64,000 nt of DNA, taken from positions 3,119,001 through 3,183,000 of the forward strand of contig CP129487.1 of the NCBI GenBank assembly GCA_030584025.1. Direction: 5' to 3'. The notes under the pieces are model-generated. The model was given only the letters and a program-made list of their open reading frames with translations. It had not been told where the DNA came from and did not search any database. A program made the translations under genes and the position numbers. The DNA is from Cyclobacteriaceae bacterium. GTDB lineage: Bacteria; Bacteroidota; Bacteroidia; Cytophagales; Cyclobacteriaceae. Position 1 is the stretch's first letter. Every line of letters starts with the position of its first letter. Below, in pieces: positions 8,563-16,670 of the stretch.

Positions 8563-9605
8563 TGTTGCCTGCCAACCTGAAATTAACCGACAACCCCGGA
8601 CCATACCTCAACCTCTTCCTGCAAAAAGGCGGCTACAACAAAATTGCCGTACTGACCGATGAAAACACACTGAAGCACTGCTATCCGCTAGTTCAACCAC
8701 ATTTACCGGAACACGCGGTGATTACCGTGAACAGCGGTGAGGAGAACAAAACCCTACAAACATGTGCGCACATTTGGGAGCAGATGACTGACTTGGCTAT
8801 GGACAGGCATTCCATGCTGATTGTTTTAGGTGGCGGTGTGCTCGGTGATATGGGTGGATTTTGTGCCGCAACCTATAAACGTGGCATCGATTTTATGCTG
8901 ATGCCAACCACCTTATTGGCCATGGCTGATGCCAGCATTGGCGGAAAACTGGGGATTGATTTCCAACATTTTAAAAATCACATCGGGTTGTTTAAGGAGC
9001 CTGTGCTTACGCTGATTCACAGTGAATTTCTTAAAACGTTACCCGTAAACGAACTACGCTCCGGCTTTGCAGAAGTAATCAAGCACGCGCTGATCTCTGA
9101 CCGAACCCTGTGGAATGAACTGCGAAGCAAGCCTCTTGAAGAACAACCCTGGGATATTCTGTTGCGCCATTCCGCTGAGTTCAAGTCATCTGTCGTACAG
9201 CAAGACCCCACAGAAAAGGGATTGAGAAAAATACTGAATGCTGGTCACACCATCGGCCATGCACTGGAATCCCATTTTCTGAAATCCGGCAACCGGATTT
9301 TACATGGGGAAGCTGTTGCTGCCGGATTAGTAGCGGAGGCCTTTATTGCCAAAAATCTAAAGCTGATTACCGATGAAGAAGTCGGGCAAATAGCTGCGTA
9401 TATCCTTAAGCTTTATGGAAAGCTGGAAATTTCTAATAACGAATACGGTCAAATAGCCGCGCTTTGCATTCAGGACAAGAAAAACAGGGGCAATACGGTG
9501 CTGGCCGTGCTACCCGAAGGAATCGGGAAGGCACGTTGGGATTGTGCAGTTAGCGAAGAAGAGATTGTTGGTGCGTTGGCATTTTACAGTTCACTTCAGA
9601 CATAA
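8562..9605 (+). CDS. aroB: 3-dehydroquinate synthase
   Basis: Second step of the shikimate pathway: converts DAHP to 3-dehydroquinate with NAD and a divalent metal. The nucleotide-binding GGGVLGDMGGF (about residues 88-98), MPTTLLAMADASIGGKLGID, the metal-binding region around FAEVIKHALISD, and LNAGHTIGHALES with LHGEAVAAG are all present. The length of 347 residues is normal. The start overlaps the stop of the DAHP synthase gene by one base. The last 10 bp overlap the 3' end of the small gene on the other strand. Confidence 0.96.
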   Translation: MLPANLKLTDNPGPYLNLFLQKGGYNKIAVLTDENTLKHCYPLVQPHLPEHAVITVNSGEENKTLQTCAHIWEQMTDLAMDRHSMLIVLGGGVLGDMGGFCAATYKRGIDFMLMPTTLLAMADASIGGKLGIDFQHFKNHIGLFKEPVLTLIHSEFLKTLPVNELRSGFAEVIKHALISDRTLWNELRSKPLEEQPWDILLRHSAEFKSSVVQQDPTEKGLRKILNAGHTIGHALESHFLKSGNRILHGEAVAAGLVAEAFIAKNLKLITDEEVGQIAAYILKLYGKLEISNNEYGQIAALCIQDKKNRGNTVLAVLPEGIGKARWDCAVSEEEIVGALAFYSSLQT

Positions 9606-9784
9606 TGTGCTTCCGAATCATCGAAAGACTCCATCTTTTTCCGAATGGTGCGCTTTAAATCATCAGCTTTCTTGGCAATAAATTCAGTGGTCTTCTTTTT
9701 ACGGTCGCCCGTGAAAAGATAAGCCGCCAGTAAAGCTGCCGATGCAATTCCCAATCCCAGCGTTATTTTTCCGGTTGTGTTCAT
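9596..9784 (-). CDS. Small membrane-anchored YtxH-like protein
   Basis: A 62-residue protein with an N-terminal hydrophobic segment (ITLGLGIASAALLAAYLF) followed by a basic, charged tail (GDRKKKTTEF to KKMESFDD). The pattern of one glycine/alanine-rich membrane helix then an amphipathic charged helix resembles YtxH-type stress proteins, but that is shape similarity only. I take it as real because a perfect -7 element ends 4 nt before the ATG. It interrupts the aro genes on the opposite strand. Confidence 0.65.
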   Translation of the reverse strand: MNTTGKITLGLGIASAALLAAYLFTGDRKKKTTEFIAKKADDLKRTIRKKMESFDDSEAHYV

Positions 9785-9788
9785 ATAT

Positions 9789-9796
9789 CAAAGTTA
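9789..9796 (-). promoter_or_regulatory. -7 element of the small YtxH-like gene
   Basis: TAACTTTG on the minus strand matches TAnnTTTG and ends 4 nt before the ATG at 9784, so the mRNA would begin at or next to the start codon. No clear -33 element was found. Confidence 0.5.
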
Positions 9797-9881
9797 ACTG
9801 GAATTGATCATCATTTGTTTCACTCAACGAAAAAAAATCTTTAACTAACATTCGATTTTGCCTTACAACCATTAGCTAAAC

Positions 9882-11108
9882 GTGAGCTCAAGCATACACA
9901 TTACCAAACACAAAACGTTAACCGGAACGGTAAACCGGCTTCCGGCCTCTAAAAGCATAAGCAATCGTGTACTGATTATGGATGCGTTAGGTGGCGGAAA
10001 ATCAACCTTAACCAACCTTTCGGAGGCAAACGATACGGTGTTGATGAGGCAGTTGATCAACTCTTCCGATCCTGTATTGGATGTAGAGGACGCGGGAACT
10101 ACCATGCGCTTTCTCACCGCTTACCTGGCTGTTCAGGGTCAAGAGAAAGTAATTACCGGAACGGATCGTATGAAACTCCGCCCCATCGGGCTGCTGGTTG
10201 ATGCCCTGCGCGTATTGGGTGCCCGAATATCCTACCTGGAAAAAGAAGGATTTCCACCCCTAAAAATTGAAGGATTTGAAGGACAGAAAACCAATCAACT
10301 GACCATACGCGGTGATGTGAGCAGTCAATACATCTCTGCACTCATGATGATTGCCCCCACGCTTCCAAAAGGACTGACACTTACTTTGACCGGTAAGGTG
10401 GGAAGCAAGCCCTACATTGATATGACGGCTTCGTTGATGCGGAAATTTGGCGTGGAGGTTCAGGTAAACGAAAATGTAATCGAAGTCGGTCCGCAACCCT
10501 ACAAACCCTGTGACTATCGGATTGAGGCCGACTGGTCGGCTGCAAGCTACTGGTTTGCGTTTACCGCGCTTGCGGATCAAGCCGAAATTACACTGCCCAA
10601 CATCACCATGCGTTCATTTCAAGGCGACCGGGTAATTGCCGACCTGATGGAGCAGCTTGGTGTGAAGTCGGAACCACGGGGCAACAACCTGCTGCTGACA
10701 AAAAAGGAAGCACACACAGAACTAACATTTGATTTTACCCATTGCCCCGATCTGGCTCAAACCGTGGCTGTGGTTTGTGCGGCAAAAGGAATACATGGCA
10801 CCTTTACAGGTTTGGAAAGCTTGCGCATTAAAGAAACCGATCGCATTCACGCGCTACACCAGGAGCTTCAAAAAATCGGAGCTCAACTAATTGAAACAGG
10901 ATCATCCTGGAAACTGGTGCCCACCCATAACATTCCGGAAACAATTCCAACCATCAACACCTATCTCGATCACCGTATGGCCATGGCCTTTGCCCCTCTG
11001 GCAACCTTACGGGATATCGTCATTGAAAATCCAACGGTGGTGAGAAAATCATATCCCGGATACTGGGATGATTTGAAAACGGTAGGCTTTACGTTAGCTG
11101 AAGTGTAG
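9882..11108 (+). CDS. aroA: 3-phosphoshikimate 1-carboxyvinyltransferase (EPSP synthase)
   Basis: Sixth shikimate step: transfers enolpyruvyl from phosphoenolpyruvate to shikimate 3-phosphate. Active-site segments are visible: LPASKSISNR near the N-terminus, DAGTTMRFLTA, IRGDVSSQYISALMM, LRIKETDRIHAL, YLDHRMAMAFAPLA and the C-terminal VVRKSYPGYWDDL. At 408 residues it is slightly shorter than the E. coli enzyme. The start is a GTG (9882). The 3' end overlaps the convergent metal-receptor gene by 20 bp. With the DAHP synthase fusion and aroB it forms an aromatic amino acid cluster; aroC, aroD/Q, aroE and aroK are not in the window. Confidence 0.95.
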   Translation: MSSSIHITKHKTLTGTVNRLPASKSISNRVLIMDALGGGKSTLTNLSEANDTVLMRQLINSSDPVLDVEDAGTTMRFLTAYLAVQGQEKVITGTDRMKLRPIGLLVDALRVLGARISYLEKEGFPPLKIEGFEGQKTNQLTIRGDVSSQYISALMMIAPTLPKGLTLTLTGKVGSKPYIDMTASLMRKFGVEVQVNENVIEVGPQPYKPCDYRIEADWSAASYWFAFTALADQAEITLPNITMRSFQGDRVIADLMEQLGVKSEPRGNNLLLTKKEAHTELTFDFTHCPDLAQTVAVVCAAKGIHGTFTGLESLRIKETDRIHALHQELQKIGAQLIETGSSWKLVPTHNIPETIPTINTYLDHRMAMAFAPLATLRDIVIENPTVVRKSYPGYWDDLKTVGFTLAEV

Positions 11109-11967
11109 CCAGGTAGCTGGCGAAATAGCGCATCCGGCTTCCATACCACGAAAACATTTCACCATCAACCAATAAAATTTTTGCGTTGGGAACCTGCGAT
11201 TGTATCTCTTCAATATGCTTTTCTGAAAATGGGTAGGGCTCGGAAGAAAGAAAAATCAAATCAGGATTTAACGTTGTTAGATCAGTCACAGAAAGCTCAG
11301 GATAGCGTTCCCGCTCCATTAAGCAGTTTTCAAATCCTGCCAAGGTTAGCATTTCGTGAATGAATGTGTTGGATGCTGCTCCGATCCAGGGGTTTCGCCA
11401 AATCAGATACAATACCATTTTTCCGTTGCCTTCGAGAGCCTCAGGCAACGGAATCTTCTTTGGTGACTGAGGATCATGAATTGGAGGCTGAGGTTCCAGA
11501 ATAGGTGGCTGAGGTTTCCGAAGCCACCCCTTTATTCCATCCAACGAGTGCTGGATTTCGCCAGCCAATTTTTCAGCTTGTGTCGCCCTACCAGTAATCT
11601 CACCAATTGACCGCATCATGTTCATGGCATCGGCTGGAGTAACAATATCACTCATCCAAACCGGGTATTTTTGTCGAAGTGCTTCAATACCTTCTTTATA
11701 ATTCTCCTCCTTGTTACCAATAATCAGGTCAGGCTTTAGTCGATCGATCACCTCAAAATTAAATTTCTTAGTTCCCCCGATTATGGTTTTGGTTTTTCGC
11801 CATTCAGGCGGATGAACACAGAATTTGGTAATCCCAACAACTTCTGCATCGAGCCCCAGGTCGTATAACAATTCAGTTTGTGAGGGAACCAGGGAAATTA
11901 TCCGCGTTGGCGGAAAGGGAATTTCAACTGAGTGACCAAGCTGATCCGTGGTTGTTTTTACTGGCAT
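11089..11967 (-). CDS. Metal-receptor-fold (BtuF-like) substrate-binding protein without signal peptide
   Basis: A 292-residue protein of the helical-backbone metal receptor fold: TRIISLVPSQTELLYDLGLDAEVVGIT, a central linker helix (DAMNMMRSIGEITGRATQAEKLA), and a second lobe with VLYLIWRNPWIGA and LNPDLIFLSSEPYPFSEKH. Relatives bind vitamin B12 or ferric siderophores in the periplasm, but the N-terminus (MPVKTTTDQLG) has no signal peptide or lipobox. Between the lobes lies a proline-rich insert (about residues 152-170) made of three 7-residue repeats. The start is ATG 11967, 5 nt after a -7 element; the longer frame to 12003 runs into a terminator hairpin. No permease or ATPase gene is nearby. 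Confidence 0.8.
   Translation of the reverse strand: MPVKTTTDQLGHSVEIPFPPTRIISLVPSQTELLYDLGLDAEVVGITKFCVHPPEWRKTKTIIGGTKKFNFEVIDRLKPDLIIGNKEENYKEGIEALRQKYPVWMSDIVTPADAMNMMRSIGEITGRATQAEKLAGEIQHSLDGIKGWLRKPQPPILEPQPPIHDPQSPKKIPLPEALEGNGKMVLYLIWRNPWIGAASNTFIHEMLTLAGFENCLMERERYPELSVTDLTTLNPDLIFLSSEPYPFSEKHIEEIQSQVPNAKILLVDGEMFSWYGSRMRYFASYLATLQLT
11461..11514 (-). repeat. 21-nt in-frame tandem repeat
   Basis: About two and a half copies of a 21-nt unit encoding PQPPILE, PQPPIHD and PQSPKK within the metal-receptor gene. The unit length keeps the frame, so a gain or loss of copies would change only the length of the linker. Confidence 0.75.
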
Positions 11968-11972
11968 TTCCA

Positions 11973-12004
11973 CAAAAGTAAAAGAGCACCCTTTGTTTAA
12001 CAAA
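11973..12004 (-). promoter_or_regulatory. promoter of the metal-receptor gene
   Basis: On the minus strand TTTG (12004-12001), a 20-nt spacer and TACTTTTG (11980-11973). The ATG at 11967 follows after 5 nt, which predicts a leaderless mRNA. The -33 element lies inside the upstream terminator stem. Confidence 0.6.
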
Positions 12005-12012
12005 AGGCGCTC
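11979..12012 (-). terminator. rho-independent terminator downstream of the YfiR-like gene
   Basis: Arms 12012-12001 and 11995-11984 with a 5-nt loop. Read as minus-strand RNA the 12-bp stem is complete with two G-U pairs, whereas plus-strand RNA would have A/C mismatches, so it acts on the minus strand. A TTTTA tract follows. It shares bases with the next promoter. Confidence 0.65.
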
Positions 12013-12131
12013 CTTTTAAAGACAAACGCACAGAGCACACGAAGAAAGACCCTCTCAATAAAACTCCGTGACCCTGCGCGTTATATTACCGGTTTTGAAC
12101 GTTTAACCTAAACCCTATTCGATTCAAACCC

Positions 12132-12155
12132 ATTCTTCCGGGGTCGCGGAAGAAT
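12132..12155 (-). other. hairpin just after the YfiR-like gene
   Basis: ATTCTTCCG and CGGAAGAAT form a 9-bp stem with a 6-nt loop, 15 nt past the stop codon. No T tract follows, so it is more likely an mRNA 3'-end stabiliser than a terminator. Confidence 0.45.
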
Positions 12156-12169
12156 AATATCATTATAAA

Positions 12170-12676
12170 TTAGATCAAGATAGACATGCTGCTCAGCTGG
12201 TTCGAAACCTTCAGGTTCGAATTGCTGAAGGTTGATTGATTCAACTCCCACTTCAGCTTACCATCAATAACTTTGAAGTTAATGCAGCTACCTTTCTGGC
12301 CAAGACCGTTTCCATCAGTTACTGTAAGAACTGGCTTACCGGTAATGGTATTCTTTACATTTTCGAATTCTTTGCTCTTTGATTTACCAACGTAAACCAC
12401 ATGGCAAGAGGCCGCATCAGCACCAGAAGAAAGTTTCTTGATAACGTACTTCTTGTTGCCTTTCGGCTTGCCATCATACCAGGTTTTCAAGGTATTGAAC
12501 ACATCGTCTTCGCCAATTACACCTACAACAAATTCTCCACCTGCATCATCAGGCCATTGTACATACTTGATAAAGTTGAACAACATAGCCGCATGGATTT
12601 CATGGGTGGGTCTTTCCTGAGCAAATGCACCAAGGCTCAGAACAAGTGCGAACAGAATTAAGCTTACTTTTTTCAT
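12170..12676 (-). CDS. YfiR-like (DUF4154) periplasmic protein
   Basis: 168 residues with a signal peptide (MKKVSLILFALVLSLGAFAQ). The mature part begins HEIHAAMLFNFIKYVQWPDD, the usual YfiR/DUF4154 opening, followed by FVVGVIGEDDVFNTL, CHVVYVGKSKSKEF, VLTVTDGNGLGQKGSCINF and a C-terminal VSNQLSSMSILI. In Pseudomonas, YfiR is a periplasmic inhibitor of the diguanylate cyclase YfiN. Bacteroidota have many stand-alone copies whose roles are unknown, and no cyclase gene is adjacent here. It has its own promoter 57 nt upstream and is followed by two hairpins, so it is probably monocistronic. Confidence 0.85.
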   Translation of the reverse strand: MKKVSLILFALVLSLGAFAQERPTHEIHAAMLFNFIKYVQWPDDAGGEFVVGVIGEDDVFNTLKTWYDGKPKGNKKYVIKKLSSGADAASCHVVYVGKSKSKEFENVKNTITGKPVLTVTDGNGLGQKGSCINFKVIDGKLKWELNQSTFSNSNLKVSNQLSSMSILI

Positions 12677-12732
12677 TTTTAGAGAGGTTTCAGTTATTTA
12701 TTAAGTTTTATAAAATTTCCCTGTCAACGATA

Positions 12733-12740
12733 CAAAAGTA
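12733..12740 (-). promoter_or_regulatory. -7 element of the YfiR-like gene
   Basis: TACTTTTG on the minus strand, 56 nt before the ATG at 12676. No clear TTTG was found at the -33 position. Confidence 0.45.
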
Positions 12741-12927
12741 GGGGGCCCATTAAAACCGCGAATTCACATACACAAGCTATTCTTTCTAATGTAAGGTTTT
12801 AACCTACTTTTTTACACACCCGCATTAATCAAAAAGGGTGCAAATTGGCTCTTCCAATTTCAAGAATGGCGATTAAAGCTCAGAAACCACATTTTGGGTC
12901 TTCTGAAGCTCTCAATTTGTCCAAAAA

Positions 12928-12968
12928 TGACAAACCCTGAATTCCAATTTGGAACTCAGGGTTTGTCA
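12928..12968 (-). terminator. strong terminator of the M42 peptidase gene
   Basis: An 18-bp stem with one mismatch (12928-12945 and 12951-12968) around the loop AATTT, 20 nt after the stop codon. On the minus strand a run of five T follows. Confidence 0.85.
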
Positions 12969-12988
12969 AAAAATGGTGAATTTTCAAT

Positions 12989-14059
12989 CTATTTTATATA
13001 CCGGAAGTCCTGACCGGGTTTCAACTGCAGCAGAACCTCATAAATAAGCTTGATTACGTTTTCCACATCATCCTTGTGAACAGTTTCCACAGTAGTGTGC
13101 ATATACTTCAAAGGCAAGGAAATGAGCGCAGAGGCTACTCCTTCCGCACTATAGGCAAATGAGTCCGTATCTGTACCTGTGGAGCGACTTACCGCCTGGC
13201 GCTGGAATGGTATTTTCTTCTTTTCAGCCGTTTGGATGATCATTTTCAGCACGTTGTTCTGAACAGCCGGCCCGTAGCAGAGCACAGGCCCTGTTCCGCA
13301 CTTAATGTGGCCCGTGTCCTTTTTATTATACATGGGCGAACAGGTGTCGTGGGTAACGTCTGTACAAATGGCCAAATCGGGCTTCAGTCTGCGCGAAATC
13401 ATTTCGGCACCGCGTAACCCGATTTCTTCCTGAACAGAGTTTACAATATATAGGCAGAAGGGAAGCTTTTTCTTGTTCTCCTTAATTCGTCTGGCTACTT
13501 CGGCTATCATAAAACCACCCATGCGGTTATCCAACGCCCGGCCAACCAGGTAGTTTTTGTTCATCTCCATCAGCTCATCCTCAAACGTAATCACGCAGCC
13601 AACGTGAACGCCCAACGCCTCTACTTGCTTTTTCGACTCACACCCAATGTCGATGTGAATATTTTTCAACGTGGGAGGCTCTTCTTTTGAAGCGTCACGC
13701 ACATGAATGGCCGGCCAGCCAAACACACCTTTTACAATTCCTTTTTCTGTGTGGATGTTTACTCGCTTAGATGGAGCAATCTGATGATCGGAACCACCGT
13801 TGCGCTTTACATAGATGTAGCCATCATCGGTAATGTATGCTACAAACCACGATATCTCATCGGCATGTGCTTCAATAACCACTTTGTAGGCTCCTTTCGG
13901 GTTGATGACACCCACGGCTGTACCATAAACATCCACCATGTAATCATCAATGTATGGCTTCAGGTAATCAAGCCATATCTGCTGACCAGAGTGTTCAAAA
14001 CCGGTGGGTGATGCATTGTTCAGGTATTCGTATAAGAAGGCTTTACTTTTTTTATCCAT
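12989..14059 (-). CDS. M42 family metallopeptidase (aminopeptidase)
   Basis: A cytoplasmic dinuclear-zinc aminopeptidase of the tetrahedral (TET/PepA-like) family, trimming short peptides. Metal and catalytic motifs appear in the usual order: IEAHADEISWFV (His and Asp ligands), GRALDNRMGGFM (bridging Asp), VNSVQEEIGLRGAEM (catalytic and ligand Glu), CTDVTHDT, and GTDTDSFAYS with a late His (KYMHTTVETV). The 356 residues are normal and there is no signal peptide. Family substrates vary (glutamyl, leucyl or acyl aminopeptidase activity), so specificity is left open. A strong terminator follows; the gap of 46 bp to the carboxylase gene upstream would allow cotranscription. Confidence 0.92.
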   Translation of the reverse strand: MDKKSKAFLYEYLNNASPTGFEHSGQQIWLDYLKPYIDDYMVDVYGTAVGVINPKGAYKVVIEAHADEISWFVAYITDDGYIYVKRNGGSDHQIAPSKRVNIHTEKGIVKGVFGWPAIHVRDASKEEPPTLKNIHIDIGCESKKQVEALGVHVGCVITFEDELMEMNKNYLVGRALDNRMGGFMIAEVARRIKENKKKLPFCLYIVNSVQEEIGLRGAEMISRRLKPDLAICTDVTHDTCSPMYNKKDTGHIKCGTGPVLCYGPAVQNNVLKMIIQTAEKKKIPFQRQAVSRSTGTDTDSFAYSAEGVASALISLPLKYMHTTVETVHKDDVENVIKLIYEVLLQLKPGQDFRYIK

Positions 14060-14105
14060 AGTAGAAATAATTAATTCGTGAATTTACTGACAATCAGGTT
14101 GAAAA

Positions 14106-15677
14106 CTACAACGGAATATTGCCATGTTTTTTTCTCGGCAGCGTAGCCACCTTATTCTCCAACATCTGAAAAGCCCGGATAAGCTTTTCGCGGGTTTGGT
14201 CGGGATAAATGACTTCATCAATATATCCGCGGTGTGCAGCCCGGTATGGATTGGCAAACTTCCGGGTGTACTCATCTACCTTCTCGTTGAGCTTTGCTTG
14301 CGGATCTGCCGCTTCTGAAATTTCCTTTCGGAAAATAATTTCAGCAGCGCCTTTCGCGCCCATCACGGCAATCTCAGCAGTTGGCCAGGCATAGTTCAAA
14401 TCGGCCCCGATGTGTTTCGAGTTCATCACATCATAAGCTCCGCCATACGCTTTTCGCGTAATCACCGTTACGCGTGGCACGGTAGCCTCTGAAAAGGCAT
14501 ATAATAACTTGGCCCCATTGGTAATGATCGCATTCCATTCCTGATCGGTTCCAGGTAAAAATCCGGGTACATCTTCCAGTACCAATAATGGTATATTAAA
14601 ACTATCGCAGAAACGAACAAAGCGAGCAGCCTTTACGCTGGCATCAATATCCAACACGCCTGCCAGTGATGCCGGTTGATTTCCAACTACGCCCACACTC
14701 CTGCCCGCCAATCGCGCAAAGCCCACCACAATATTTTCGGCAAAGTTTTTATGCACTTCAAAAAAACTTCCATCATCTACAATGCCATCAATCACCTCGC
14801 GCATGTCGTAGGGCTGATTGGGGTTGGCAGGTACAATGTTGTTGAGTTGCGGCCTGCTTTCATTGCCAGATGTGTACGGTAATCGTGGTGCTTCCTCCTC
14901 GCAATTCTGGGGCATGTAACTCAATAGCTTTTTTATGTATTGAATGCACTCCAGTTCGTTCGCGCAAGCAAAATGAGTTACACCACTTTTTGTGCTGTGC
15001 GTGGTGGCTCCTCCAAGTTCTTCTGACGTAACATCTTCATGCGTTACGGTCTTCACCACGTTCGGTCCAGTGACAAACATGAAGGAAGTGTTCTCCACCA
15101 TCAAAATAAAATCGGTGATGGCGGGTGAATACACAGCGCCACCGGCACACGGACCCATGATGGCCGAGATTTGCGGAATAACACCTGACGCCAAAGTATT
15201 TCGGTAAAAAATATCAGCATAGCCACCCAACGACACAACTCCTTCCTGAATACGGGCACCACCGGAATCGTTCAAGCCAATTACCGGAGCACCATTTTTC
15301 ATGGCAAGCTCCATCAGCTTCACTATTTTTTCCGCATGGGTTTCTGATAATGAGCCACCAAACACGGTAAAATCTTGTGAGAAAACATAAACTAACCTTC
15401 CGCTTACCGTTCCATAACCCGTTACTACGCCATCACCCAGGTAATATTCTTTGTCGAGCCCAAAATCCTTGCAGCGGTGCATCACAAATTTTCCCAACTC
15501 TTCAAATGAGCCTTCATCCATTAACAATTGAATACGCTCACGTGCGGTTAATTTACCCTTTGCGTGTTGTTGTTCAATCCGTTTCTCCCCACCTCCGGTC
15601 AGGGCTTCCTGACTTTTACGTTCCAGTTCATCAAATTTTTGCTGAAGAATAGCGTCTGAAAGTTCTCGCTTTGCCAT
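14106..15677 (-). CDS. Acyl-CoA carboxylase, carboxyltransferase (beta) subunit
   Basis: Moves the carboxyl group from biotin to propionyl-CoA or a similar acyl-CoA. The two crotonase-like halves are visible: the N-half with YVFSQDFTVFGGSLSETHAEKI and GLNDSGGARIQEGV (oxyanion-hole glycines), and the C-half with LLVLEDVPGFLPGTDQEWNAII, ITRKAYGGAYDVM and ELQ-like AEIAVMGAKGAAEI. The size (523 residues) fits propionyl-CoA carboxylase beta. The biotin carboxylase/carrier subunit is not nearby. It links with meaB at 38 kb in a propionyl-CoA to succinyl-CoA route. The start may be ATG 15677 or 15683. TATATTTC about 25 nt upstream on the minus strand is a near-consensus -7. Confidence 0.93.
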   Translation of the reverse strand: MAKRELSDAILQQKFDELERKSQEALTGGGEKRIEQQHAKGKLTARERIQLLMDEGSFEELGKFVMHRCKDFGLDKEYYLGDGVVTGYGTVSGRLVYVFSQDFTVFGGSLSETHAEKIVKLMELAMKNGAPVIGLNDSGGARIQEGVVSLGGYADIFYRNTLASGVIPQISAIMGPCAGGAVYSPAITDFILMVENTSFMFVTGPNVVKTVTHEDVTSEELGGATTHSTKSGVTHFACANELECIQYIKKLLSYMPQNCEEEAPRLPYTSGNESRPQLNNIVPANPNQPYDMREVIDGIVDDGSFFEVHKNFAENIVVGFARLAGRSVGVVGNQPASLAGVLDIDASVKAARFVRFCDSFNIPLLVLEDVPGFLPGTDQEWNAIITNGAKLLYAFSEATVPRVTVITRKAYGGAYDVMNSKHIGADLNYAWPTAEIAVMGAKGAAEIIFRKEISEAADPQAKLNEKVDEYTRKFANPYRAAHRGYIDEVIYPDQTREKLIRAFQMLENKVATLPRKKHGNIPL

Positions 15678-15737
15678 GGTCATTAATTTCGGTTCGAAAT
15701 ATAGCTAAAGGAAGTATTAAATTGGTTCGATTTTACT

Positions 15738-16670
15738 ATGAACACGAAACTGGCCATAATTGATTTAGGCACAAATACTTTCCACTTACTCATAGCGGAA
15801 AAGCAGGGTGATTCCTTCCACATCATTCACCGCGACCGCCAGGCAGTAAAGATTGGAAAAGGTGGTATTAACCGCGATATGATTACTGATGATGGACTGG
15901 CCAGGGCCCTGAAAACACTGAAGGATTTCAAACAAAAAATTAATTCAGCGGGCATGGCACAGATTTTTGCCTTTGGAACAAGTGCCTTACGAAATGCCAA
16001 AAACGGATCAGCCGTTATTCAGGAAATAAAAAAAGAAACCGGAATAGAGGTCACTGTAATTTCTGGCGATCAGGAAGCTGAATTTATTTGCTTCGGTGTT
16101 CGCGCTGCGCTTAATCTAGGCGAAGAAAAATCGTTGATCATGGATATTGGTGGAGGCAGTGTGGAGTTTATCATAGCCAACGACACAACCATTTTTTGGA
16201 AACGGAGTTTTGAGATTGGCGCACAACGTTTATTGGAAATATTCCACAAAAATGATCCCATCACAAAAAATGAGATCAGTCTATTGAATGAATACTTTTC
16301 CGAAGTACTGAAACCGCTAATGGAAATCATCAATCAACTTCAACCGAAAACATTAGTTGGATCTTCCGGAACATTTGATACACTCAGCGACATTTTTTGC
16401 CTGGAGGAAAATATTATCAGAAATGACGATGATCGCGAAACGCCTTTAACCCTTGAAGGCTTTCAAAAAATTCACCTTCAACTTATTACCAAAAACAGGT
16501 CGCAGCGTATGGCCATTCCCGGCATGATTGAAATGCGCGTAGACATGATCGTGGTGGCCTCATGCATGATTGATTACCTGCTGAAAAACTTTCCGTTCGA
16601 ACAAATTCGAGTTTCGACTTATGCCCTGAAAGAAGGTGCACTCGCCTACCTGGGCAAGCAGTTTAGCTAA
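15738..16670 (+). CDS. Ppx/GppA family exopolyphosphatase
   Basis: Hydrolyses polyphosphate or guanosine pentaphosphate. The ASKHA-fold phosphate-binding loops are clear: LAIIDLGTNTFHLLIAE at residues 4-20, FGTSALRNAKNG, SLIMDIGGGSVEFII and LVGSSGTFDTLSDI. The 310 residues correspond to the short, two-domain form lacking the C-terminal HD-like extension of E. coli Ppx and GppA, so the substrate cannot be decided. It is divergent from the carboxylase gene and overlaps the sugar transporter gene at its 3' end by 8 bp. Confidence 0.92.
   Translation: MNTKLAIIDLGTNTFHLLIAEKQGDSFHIIHRDRQAVKIGKGGINRDMITDDGLARALKTLKDFKQKINSAGMAQIFAFGTSALRNAKNGSAVIQEIKKETGIEVTVISGDQEAEFICFGVRAALNLGEEKSLIMDIGGGSVEFIIANDTTIFWKRSFEIGAQRLLEIFHKNDPITKNEISLLNEYFSEVLKPLMEIINQLQPKTLVGSSGTFDTLSDIFCLEENIIRNDDDRETPLTLEGFQKIHLQLITKNRSQRMAIPGMIEMRVDMIVVASCMIDYLLKNFPFEQIRVSTYALKEGALAYLGKQFS

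Larger units (their letters stand above)
12677..12988. other. 312-bp intergenic region
   Basis: No gene seen. It holds the promoter of the YfiR-like gene at the left and the terminator of the M42 peptidase gene at the right; the middle part (about 12745-12925) is AT-rich with no structure I can support. Confidence 0.6.

Noticed and set aside
11967..12003. 12-residue N-terminal extension of the metal-receptor protein
   Set aside because: The extension lies within a promoter and terminator hairpin; ATG 11967 is better.
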